Shown here: in pieces, positions 55,188 to 64,000 of the stretch | Position numbering within the stretch: the stretch's first letter is position 1 | Layout: the number at the start of each line of letters is the position of its first letter | From: Adiantum capillus-veneris | Taxonomy: Eukaryota; Streptophyta; Polypodiopsida; Polypodiales; Pteridaceae | Assembly (NCBI GenBank): GCA_014529385.2 | Contig: CM043962.1 | Location: forward strand, 129,590,574 to 129,654,573 | Length of the DNA stretch: 64,000 nucleotides | Direction of reading: 5' to 3' | Notes under the pieces: model-generated | Told to the model about the DNA's origin: nothing | The model's database searches: none | The model's input: the letters and a program-made list of their open reading frames with translations, nothing else | Translations under genes and position numbers: made by a program

Positions 55188-55610
55188 AAAGCAGGTTTGG
55201 GTCGGGAAATATGAGATATATGTAAAAGATTCACTCAAAACCCATAAGCCAACAAAGACTTCGGTATCATCTCACATACCCTTACGGAACACCCTTGCGA
55301 CAATCACAAAAATATGGGTACTAAAGAAGTTGGTTCAAGCTCAAAAAACACAGGAACTTATTTGGATTCCTAAGCGCGGTTAATTGAATCTCTCTACAAC
55401 GCAAAGAGACCAACCAAGCACCACTTGGAAAAACAACGACCAACCAAGTCAACAAACCAAGTTTGGGTAGCCAAAGAGTTATGCCAAGCACAAAAACATC
55501 AGCTTTGGATCTGGATTCCAATGGCAAAAACACAAGGCAACCATCAAATCCATAGGCAGGCTAAGGAATGGCAAAATCACCAAGTATGGCGGCCAAAATA
55601 GCCCAAGCAA
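55188..55610 (+). pseudogene. Athila/Tat-like element, WxPK-type repeat region
   Basis: Frames after R3 contain repeated tryptophan-proline-lysine-like motifs: KQVWVGKYEI, KIWVLKKLV, LIWIPKRG, QVWVAKEL, WIWIPMAK and QVWRPK. They continue the linker cut at 49555. The role is unknown; such motifs are common linkers in plant gypsy/copia polyproteins. Confidence 0.55.
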
Positions 55611-58165
55611 GTCATCAACACAACCAGCCATGTCGAATTTTTCCAGATACATATAAAAGCAGGTGTTGCACTACTCCAACAAAAGCTTTATGGACCCAGA
55701 AAGATGGCTCCACTCACCTTGAACCCATAATTTCCAATTCGTCCAGGAGGACTCAAATATGAAAGGGGGGTGACATAACAAAAGACATGATAGAACTCAT
55801 GGCAAAAGGCTTTATATATATTACCAGGCACTACTTTACAATGTTTTAAACCTTGTTGTGCTTTAATGCGATTTGATTTTTCCAAAAATGCTAAATAATG
55901 CCTTAAAAGTAGGTAAAGGGCGATCAGGTCATGACATTGCCAAAACTAACCCCGTAGTCTTGTATATATTCCATACATAAAATCTTTTCGCATTTTGTTT
56001 TTAATTATGTGGTCAACCTTGGTCAAAAATTGAAAAAGGCACAAAAATAGACCAATGATGGCTTAAACACTTTGTACATAGCAAAAAGCTTATTTTCTTA
56101 AGTCATGAATAATTTACCTAATTTTGGATAATTTTTTGCTTTATTTTGCTACATTTTTGGAATTTATCGCAGTTGTTTAAATACCTTTTTGATTTTTTTT
56201 CTAAAAATTTTAATAAAAAACCAAAAAATCAATGGAGAATTTGAAGCCAAACGACAAAATGCCATAACAAAAGGAACCCACAAAAAAAGTATGGAAGCAG
56301 ATGGAAGACATTAGATTTTGGCTTAAATACGGCGGTGGCCCGAAAGGTAAACCTACCGTATCTGGGCATACGAAGTCCAAATGTGGAAATTGAAGATCCG
56401 TCAAAAATCATGGGATCAAAAAGAAAAACGGGTTTTGGGAAGCACTAGGCACATATACTAACCTAGGGGGATTTTCTAGTAATTTCCACATAGTGATTTT
56501 GCAGGAGAGAGCGAGCGAGCGAGCATGCGCGACATTCAGAGAGCCCATACTCACAGATAAGGCATCCCCATGGTGAGCGGAGCTAGCGGTGAGTTCTATG
56601 ATGCTAATAGAACATGTGCATGCATGATAAAAACTAACCCGCTCACCAAAAACACAAAAACAAGGTCTAGGCACCTCACATAGGAAAGCACTACACAAGG
56701 TAGAAAAGTCCAAATGACAGCTGCAGGGTATGAAAAGAACCCCCAATGCATGGAAATTGCAAAAACATGACCAAGTCAGCAGCAGATGGTAGTGACAACT
56801 ACCGTGGTAGCTGCCACCTGACACCAAAACAGGAAAAAGACATACCAAAAGGAAGTCCATCACCAGAGGGTCCTAATGAAGTTATGTTCACCTCAAATGG
56901 ATACCTAAACTCAGGCAGAACATACAAAGTTCCCAAGAAACCAGATATTTCCCTCACACACAGAATAGGTTTCCAAATTACAGGTGCATGGCCCCAACAA
57001 GATCTCCTCCATATGATTTTTGTGCAAATTGGACTTAGTTGACATTGACCACAATAGCTACCACAGGGCTCAGACCAGGCAAATTTTGATACGATCAAGT
57101 TCTACAAGTGAAGAGGAGTCCATAGACACTTCATTTGCTCAAATTGGATTGACATGGAATTTCCAGTCAAAGATTTACGGGTTTCAGAGTCTAACGGCCA
57201 AAAAATTTACAACCTAGGCCAAACTTGTGCAAAATCCTCGAATTGTTGGACACCTAACCATAAGGAACCAATTTCCATAAGAATTATCACAAAAAGTTGG
57301 TTGAAGTTCAACTTATCATAGAAAGTGTGTTTTCAATGCGTTTTTTTTTTTAAACCGGCAGAGTTGCTAGCCCATGGGACAAAGTTTACAACCGAACCCT
57401 CCAGAAGCATATAAATGACCATAGGAAGCTACAAGGAAGGTTTGAACTCAGTTGTAAAACCATAACTAGGGCTTGCTTAACAAACAGGACTCCGGGCAAA
57501 AGGAAAAACTAAGTGGTGACCAAACCAGTGATCCAAATTGACCATGTAGGGTGCAATAGACTCTACACAACAAGGGGAATCATATGGTACCACTCATGCT
57601 AAAAATGGGCACAGTTGACAGGTGTCGTGGTTGTTGCCACTTGACCTAAAAAGTGCACTTGAGCTAGGAAAATTGACAGGTATGGCATGTTTCCAGTCCA
57701 GAGAACCCATTTGAGAAGTAGAATACAAAGATGAAATCAAAAAGGCAAGTCAAAAGTCAAAATTTTCAATTTGACCCAAAAAAGGCCAAGTCAAAAATGG
57801 TCCATTCACTTATTGGGCCTAATTAGAGGTTTTAGGTGTCCAAATTGATCATACATAGCATGGATGGGATCACAGAGAGATGAATATACCAAATATGTGA
57901 AAAAATATTAGATTTTTCATTGATGACATTGATCGCAATTGTTGCCATTTGTCAAATTTTATGGACTGGAGTGTATTATGATGAAGTACATCTCAAGGGG
58001 ATCCCAATGACACCTCATATGCCAAAATTGGACACTCTGAACTCAAGATATTGACGAAACAAACTTTGAGGGTACTAATTCCACAAATGACTGACATTTG
58101 ATGATTATCCAACTAAAAATTGTATTTGGTCATTTGTTTGCCATAGGATCAGATACTTCCAAAAA
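55610..58165 (+). other. Non-coding part with degenerate repeats
   Basis: No supported frame. Blocks of the type GACA...GTGGTTGTTGCCACTTG recur near 56793, 57043, 57613 and 57927, suggesting a decayed repeat of about 280 bases. Confidence 0.5.
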
Positions 58166-58891
58166 ATGAGACACAAAAGCATCTACAAGCTTGAAGAAAA
58201 GGAGAGATATCAGGTTGACATGGATCATATTATAGGGTCCAAAGCTTGTTTTGTTGACCAGGACATCCAATTACAACACGGTCTCAGGGTCTTCAACTGT
58301 GTGTGGAATGACGAGCAAGGAAAAAGATGGGAGGCACCGCAAATGCCAAAATATTTCAACACGAATGCCTATACACCGCAAAATGCCGACACAGCCATCT
58401 CAAGGCTAGGAGTCGAGGATTTACTATCCGAATTGATAGTGCAAGTTGATTATAGATGGGCTCATGATATTATCACCACTCTCCAAAAGGTAGATGAAGA
58501 AAAGATGACGACGACTCTCACAAAGACAAACGAAGAGAAGGTAACAGTGGAAATTACCCCATATGCCATAGCAGAAATCACCAAGCTACCAAGGGGAGAG
58601 CTAATAAAACCACAAGGCTATGATGATGAGAACTTCAGTACCATGAAGTTGCCTAAATTTAGTAGCATCAAAGAAAGAAGGACACAACACTTGATGAGGG
58701 TTCTACATAAGCACCTACATTTTGACAGGCAAACCAGACACACAAGGCCAAACAAAAATTTGGCATCAACCCTACACAAGATAGTAGTGCAACACAGGCA
58801 TGTACCTGTTGATCTACACAAATGGGGCTTCGATCGGCTTGTAGCAGCATCCGAGAAAAAGCAATGGGCCAAAGTAGTCTGGCATCCCTGA
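58166..58891 (+). CDS. Extra ORF, plant-transposon-like N-terminal domain
   Basis: A 241-codon frame (MRHKSIYKLEEKERY...). The part AHDIITTLQKVDEEK then ITPYAIAEITKLPRGE resembles the putative plant transposon protein family known from gypsy elements (an N-terminal domain). No catalytic motif is seen. It is the start of the broken region that continues to 62170. Confidence 0.5.
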   Translation: MRHKSIYKLEEKERYQVDMDHIIGSKACFVDQDIQLQHGLRVFNCVWNDEQGKRWEAPQMPKYFNTNAYTPQNADTAISRLGVEDLLSELIVQVDYRWAHDIITTLQKVDEEKMTTTLTKTNEEKVTVEITPYAIAEITKLPRGELIKPQGYDDENFSTMKLPKFSSIKERRTQHLMRVLHKHLHFDRQTRHTRPNKNLASTLHKIVVQHRHVPVDLHKWGFDRLVAASEKKQWAKVVWHP

Positions 58892-59012
58892 CCTAGGGGG
58901 AGCCGAATTTTTGACAAAAATTGCGTCATGTCTAGTCGGAGAATCGGATTCACTAGAAGATGCCCCAGACAAATGAATGGGCTAAAAGAGTACGACAACC
59001 AAAGCAAAGAAG

Positions 59013-60646
59013 GTGGCAGCACCTTTTGCATCTACAAGGACCACAAGGGCAAAGAAAATAACACAACAGAAATATGTCAGGGATGAAGGGGCCACCATCT
59101 TGGAGTCAGTTAGATCAGAGACTAGAGAGGAAAAGCAACAGTTAGATCCCACTACTCAAGAAAGAAAGCCAATATCGGCATACACCAAGAGAGTGGAGCA
59201 AAGAGCTAAAGATGAACATGAGAGAAAGTATAAAGATGAAGAAGAAAGGAAGCATAAACAAAGGGAAGCTGCTCAAAGATGAAGAGATACAGAAAAGCTC
59301 ATAAAAGAAGAGGAGGCCTAAAGTTTTTCAGACATGATGAGAGCTAAGATCAAAGAACAAACGGGCCAAACATCAAAGAGACTAGCAGAAGAAGAAATAG
59401 AAAGGGAGGAGCCTAGAATAATGAAGACTCAAGGTCAGCTTGAAGAAAGTGCCTCCGCCAAGGAATTAAGGACAAAAAGAAGACTGGATTTCCAACAAAC
59501 CGCTACAACCACTACAGAAGAAGAAACCTTTGATCAAGACAATGTCATAGAAATGATGGACCGTATCTACACAGCAGGAGGAGCAAGCAAGGCAAGGGCA
59601 ACAACAGGAAATTCAACAACAAGAAGAACCAAAAAATCTAAGCCTTGTGCCTACAAATCTAATTCATATGGAGTCCCTGTCCACTAATGTAAGCCTTCGA
59701 TCAGAATAGGCCAGCCAAATCCACATGGAAAGTACAAAGGTAGAGGTCCCATACGGAACACTCATAGAGGTGGACCATGCAAAAAATACTATCCAAGGAT
59801 GCAGGCTACAATCTAGAAGAGGCCCAGGCTGTTGTGGACTTACCAATGTCCTTCCTAAGAGAACCCAAGCCAAAGTAAAAAACACCCAAGTAGGCTACAA
59901 GTGAAGATGATCAATCAGAGGGCTTGCAAAAAACGCAAGAAAACCCTATGATGACTGATCAAGAACATGAAATAAAAAATGAACAGGTACAAGAAGGAGT
60001 AAATCAACATGAAGGCTTGTTAAAAGTACAATAAAACCTCGAGATGGTTGGTTTACTTAATATATGAGAAGTTCAATGGCAACAAGTAATCCATGCAGTC
60101 AAGAAGATACTAGAAACGTGGAGAAAGCACCAGAGGGCAGGATTGAATACTTTGCACAAACTTTCTCTTAATGAGGCTCCACATGGAGATAGACCAGAGC
60201 ACAGGATCAAGACAACTACTCCACATGAAATCATGCTTATAAAGAAATATAAAAGCAAGAATTCCGTACCAAAAACCGCTACAGAAACGACACAAGCTTC
60301 TATTCAAGGGCCACTTATCCAAGAATCAATGTCTAGTATGGCCAAGGTAGCATTGATATCCAAGCTAGTTGTAGATCTAATTAAGGAAATCATGTAGATA
60401 ACTCTCAAGTACGAAAGAGAAGAAGGAAACAATGCCAATCTTAGCTTAGTGATGGTCAATGTACATCAAGAGATGGATAAAGCAAGAAGCAAAAACAAGG
60501 AGTTGGTCGAGACTAGAACTCTTTTAGTAGAAGCTCTACAAAGAAGGGATGCACAATTAGAGCATGTTAGTGGAGAGCTGGCAAAGTACAAGGAGATGTA
60601 CGAGAAAGAAAAGATGGCCAAACAAGTGCAAGAGGGTATAGCTTAG
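59013..60646 (+). pseudogene. Extra ORF region, charged coiled-coil part
   Basis: Frames 59013-59282, 59334-59687 and 60449-60646 are Lys/Glu-rich with heptad patterns (RVEQRAKDEHERKYKDEEE, RDAQLEHVSGELAKYKEMYE). They are interrupted by stops. Probably a single coiled-coil protein in the intact element. Confidence 0.5.
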
Positions 60647-61399
60647 AACAGTAAAATTGCCTTTGGACCATAAAGAGAAGCAATACCAACAAGCCCACTA
60701 GAGTGCCAAAGAGTCAACAACACTTGCTCAAAAGCAATGAATCTCAATAGATGTGCTTAAAGGCCGGATTGATGTTCAGAACAAACAGCTAGAGGCATTT
60801 ACAGAAGATCCCTTGCTCATCCCAATAAGTAGTTTTGAGGAGACCAACATTTACAAGAAGTAGATCACAAAAGTGTAATAGGCCCTAGAGGTCTCTCAAA
60901 CAATGAGAATCACATTGGAAGAAGCTTTACACACCAAGAGCAAGGCCATGACATAAGAAGGAAAATCAAAAGATGAAAGCATTGAGATGCTTATGAAGGA
61001 GGTGGAGGATTTAAGAAAGCAACCATCAACAATAGAGCAATTCCCAGAACCTCCCACCTAAAGAGAAAGGGCCCTTGGAAACATGACCTGATTTTGAGCA
61101 AACAAAAGAAGAGACAGAACAGGAGGACAAACAGTTTGAAGGCTCGGTAGATGTGGGTACATCAATTGTACCCCACAAATTATCTCAAGAGTACTTCTAT
61201 CTACCTGGAGGAGCACTAGGAAGTGACTAGGGAAGTTGTGGCCACCCAGGAACCTCCGCTCTACGCGAACCATTTACTGAAATTAGATTAATTAAAGTAC
61301 ATCACTCCAAAGCAGCTACAATAGGAGGTTCCTGAGTCAAAAATTCCCTATCCACTACTCAAATGGATGGCAATAGAGAAGAAGAAAGAGATGCTACCA

Positions 61400-62170
61400 A
61401 AAATTCTACCAGATGCCGAGGGGGAGCTACAAAGAAGTTGATCTTTCAAAATGGACCATGGAACAGATTAAAGAAGCCAGAGAAAAATGGAAAGTGAAAT
61501 TTATGGGGGAGAACAAGCAGGCAATGATAGTAAACTCCTTTGCTCCAACCCACCTTCAAATTGACCCAACATACTGCCCAATTTTCAGGAGAAGAAGGTG
61601 GGCTGATTTTGAGCAATTGCTTGTCTCTCACCCCACATGCCTAAACTACCCATTCCCCAAACCACAAGAGGCACCTTCACTTGCCTACATGAGTAAGTCC
61701 ATCAAGCAAATGATCATCCTGGTTTGAGGAAAGCCAAATATAGCGTGCAAGATGATGCTCAAGGCATGCTACATGCTCTCCACATGCATCAACACTTTCA
61801 GGAATACAAAGGCCACCAAAGTAAAATGGACTTCATTCTTGGAGGGATACAAAGGACTAATATTTGATGCCCTCAAGATGAAGGTAATTTATGGATTATT
61901 CTCCATAATTATTTTCCTGCCCAATCACTACATGCAGACCTTTGAGGAGGCCTTCTGTATGGGCTACTTTGAGATGGACTCCACAATGTTCATGCCCATA
62001 TGCAAGGATCTCAAACTCGGGTTTGTGGCATACACCCTCCATGAATGAGAAAACCCCTTAACCAGAATCTATGAGCCACAACAAGAAGACAAAGTATAGA
62101 AAATGATGCTAGCTTTTCAGCAGTTCGTCGATGAACAAAAGAAAAGAAAGTCCTTGCTCAAAGATTGAAG
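61400..62170 (+). pseudogene. Extra ORF region, conserved C-terminal part
   Basis: Frames 61413-61727 and 61752-62048 have a globular look, with WTMEQIKEAREKWKVKFMGE, DPTYCPIFRRRRWADFEQLL and ATKVKWTSFLEGYKGLIFDA, and MGYFEMDSTMFMPICKDLKL near the end. Stops near 61727 and 62048 split it. No known domain is recognised. Confidence 0.5.
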
Positions 62171-62190
62171 TCTGGTCAGGGACGATAAGA

Positions 62191-62206
62191 AGCCGCGAGG
62201 GGGGAG
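62191..62206 (+). other. Athila/Tat-like polypurine tract
   Basis: AGCCGCGAGGGGGGAG just before the 3' LTR is the expected primer for plus-strand synthesis. Confidence 0.75.
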
Positions 62207-62358
62207 TCTTGAAGCAAGGAGCCCAATGATGCCAATTCAGACAGGCCTACAAAACCTTCTTCCCTTACTCATTTACTTTTCGCTTAGGCCGGCGTTGTAA
62301 ATCCTAAACTCGAAAAAATCTGATTATTTCAAAATGATTTTGTTCTTAATGAAGAGGT
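62207..62358 (+). repeat. 3' LTR start of the Athila/Tat-like element, interrupted
   Basis: TCTTGAAGCAAGGAGCCC (TG mutated to TC) is homologous to 46900 onward for about 150 bases. At 62359 R4 begins, so the rest of the LTR lies beyond the window. Confidence 0.88.
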
Positions 62359-62545
62359 TGTTGGAATTAGGGTTTCAGAGAAACGCACACAGCTTGCAGA
62401 AGATAGATAGATGGAAAGATAGATAGCCCTAGAGTGATGGGCGTATATACAATGCTCGAGGAAAAAAAACCTCCTAAAGAGGGAAAAAATGCCTCGACGG
62501 TCCTAGTGTTTTCACACACATCACTACCACATGTATATGGTAACA
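62359..62545 (-). repeat. R4 3' LTR
   Basis: 187 bases, shorter than the 226-227 bases of its relatives because about 40 bases near 62400 are lost (a GATAGATAGATGG-type repeat stands in their place). The adjacent complement of the polypurine tract is at 62546-62558. Confidence 0.9.
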
Positions 62546-62649
62546 AATCCCCCCTTGGAGTGATGCGGTGAACGAGAGCTGGCACATGAGTAAAGGGAAG
62601 TGCCATGCCGGAGGACATGGTCAGTCCACAAAGGGGAGTAAGCCCAAAA

Positions 62650-63994
62650 CTTTGCGGAAAGCTTCAAGCTTCTCACGAGACTGCCTTTGTGAAAAGATCT
62701 GCAAGGTTGTCTTGTGTTGGCACATAAGCCAAGCTTATCTCTCCTGCTGAGAGCCTCTCCCTGACATAGTGGTAATGCACCTCAATGTGCTTTATGCGAG
62801 CATGAAAAACTGGGTTCCTTGCAACTGCCAATGCACTCTAGCTGTCAGTGTAGATAGTGTTGGCAGTGTCCTGTCCAACACCCAAATCAGCCATAAGGCG
62901 TCTGATCCATACACACTCAACCGTAGCTGTGAAGACTGCCCTGTACTCAGCCTCACAACTCGAAATGGCCACAGTAGGTTGCGTCTTGCTCAACCATTAT
63001 ATACATGAACTGCCAAGCATGAAACAAAAACCACTTGTGGACACTCGCGTGTCAAAACAAGCAGCCCAATCTGAGTCCAAAAAATCATGTAAGTCTGGCG
63101 GCAACGATCCCCCCTTGGGATAAAACAAGCCAAGATGTAAAGTGCCACTAAGGTAGCGGAAAATCCTCTTGACAGCGTGCCAATGCTTAGACCCTGGGCT
63201 ATGCATAAATCTGCTGACCTGTGAGACTGCAAACTAAATATCTGGCCTCGTGTTGCATACATAAATGAGGCACCAACAATAGTTTGGTAAAGAGTGACAT
63301 CAGTCGGATCGCCAGCATCATGTAGACTCAACTTCAAACCTGTTTCCATGGGACTGGCAATAGGTTTGCAATCCTTAAGTCCAAACTTACATAGCAATGT
63401 CTCTATGTAACTTTTTTGGCACAAGGCAATACCGCCATCACAGTGCTTAAACTGTATACCCAAGTAATGATGCAACAACCCCAAATCTTTCATCTTGAAA
63501 GTAGCATTCAAATCAGCCTTATGTCTCTCATTTGGTCCAGTGATCAGCAAATCATCGACATAAAGAACCACAATGAGAAGTACATCACCCTCACGCTTTA
63601 CATACAATGTGCTTTTTGTTGGACTGTTATGAAAGCCTCGTTTGACCAAATGAGTGTCAGCTTTCTCATACCAAGCACGAGGAGATTGCTTCAACCCATT
63701 GAAAGCCTTCTTACATATGCACACTTTGTCCTCTTGTCCTTTTATGAAAAAACCGCGAGGCTACATTACATAAACTTCCTCAAATATATCACCATTCAAG
63801 AAAGCAGTAACAATATCTGATTGATGTACATCCCAACCAAAAAGAGCTGCCAATGCACATAGAAAACACACAGTATTCATACGACAACTGGGAGCAAAAG
63901 TCTCTTCATAATCTATGCCTTTTTGCTGTGCATAACCCTTTGCAACAAGTCGAGCCTTATGGCGATCGAACTCACCATCCGGCTTGCGTTTCAA
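62650..63994 (-). pseudogene. R4 RNase H and reverse transcriptase
   Basis: The main frame (62990-63724) has YGLKQSPRAWY-like NGLKQSPRAWYEK, LYVDDLLITG with both aspartates, and HYLGIQFKHCDGG. A shorter frame above 63761 starts the domain with ARLVAKGYAQQKG. A small deletion shortens the segment after PNERH. A stop near 62995 breaks RNase H. Confidence 0.9.
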
Positions 63995-64000
63995 CTTGTA

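Larger units (their letters stand above)
46900..64000 (+). mobile_element. Athila/Tat-like gypsy element, nested by copia R3 and R4
   Basis: The 5' LTR at 46900-47834, a TTGGCGCC primer site, the tail of integrase, a retropepsin, extra frames, a polypurine tract and a 3' LTR starting at 62207 define the element. Without R3 it spans about 9.7 kb up to the 3' LTR. Its 3' LTR is interrupted at 62359 by R4, and its end lies beyond the window. The 5' flanking bases are CACAT (46895-46899). Confidence 0.85.
62359..64000 (-). mobile_element. Copia element R4, 3' part
   Basis: The R-family 3' LTR (62359-62545) is followed by RNase H and reverse transcriptase on the minus strand, running out of the window. 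Flanking bases before the LTR are GAGGT (62354-62358); the other end is not visible, so the target duplication cannot be checked. Confidence 0.92.

Overview
The window looks like repeat-rich nuclear DNA of a land plant. The evidence is the company of repeats: Ty1/copia elements primed by an initiator-Met-tRNA-type site (TGGTATCAGAGC), a CACTA (En/Spm) DNA transposon with a TNP2-type transposase, Ty3/gypsy elements, one with the TTGGCGCC-type primer site of the plant Athila/Tat group, plant-type LINEs with a zf-RVT domain, and very long (CT)n, (CA)n and homopolymer tracts. An HSPA12-like Hsp70 exon and the style of several families would fit a non-flowering plant such as a fern, but that is only a guess. 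I see no intact host gene, no tRNA or rRNA gene and no prokaryotic feature. Nearly every reading frame is a broken transposable-element gene.

Layout. 1-5150: a small duplicated mini-ORF around a microsatellite, then a decayed LINE on the minus strand (about 600-3830) with an internal tandem duplication, then microsatellite-rich spacer. 5155-22238: CACTA material. A minus-strand TNP2 pseudogene (5215-11470) is split by copia element R1 (5616-9607, target duplication TGGGC). A GA-rich tract of about 1.4 kb is split by copia element T1 (13059-18584, target duplication GGAGA). Next come an HSPA12-like Hsp70 first exon on the minus strand (19464-19658), a plus-strand gene resembling the second CACTA protein (20380-21749), and a terminal inverted repeat (22238) that abuts a gypsy integrase. 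22242-24680: the rest of that gypsy element, minus strand. 24690-30060: an uncharacterised transposase-like gene, a short ORF starting like a histone H3 tail, LINE scraps with microsatellite tails, and an unknown minus-strand gene. 30452-35149: two abutting truncated copia elements (T2, R2). 35150-46899: AT-rich, repeat-poor to repeat-fragment DNA with LINE, copia LTR and gypsy scraps, many microsatellites, and a degraded LINE (43829-46710).

46900-64000: a large Athila/Tat-like gypsy element. Its 5' LTR (46900-47834) and primer site are followed by only the tail of integrase, a retropepsin, a long broken extra reading-frame region (58166-62170), a polypurine tract and a 3' LTR starting at 62207. 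Copia R3 (49560-55182, target duplication AAAAC) sits inside it, and copia R4 (from 62359 to beyond the window) interrupts its 3' LTR.

R1, R2, R3 and R4 belong to one copia family, so their lesions can be compared: a lost catalytic Asp in R1, shared stop codons and a palindrome in R2/R3, and a 464-bp duplication and cytosine-deamination-like stops in R3. The relative order of events can be read from the nesting: LINE, gypsy and CACTA first, copia later. The most interesting points are the Hsp70-like exon inside CACTA territory, the coupling of one LINE family's 3' ends to microsatellites, the unusual gene order in the Athila/Tat-like element, and the H3-tail-like ORF beside the unknown transposase. 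I could run no alignment or database search; homology calls rest on motifs recognised by eye.
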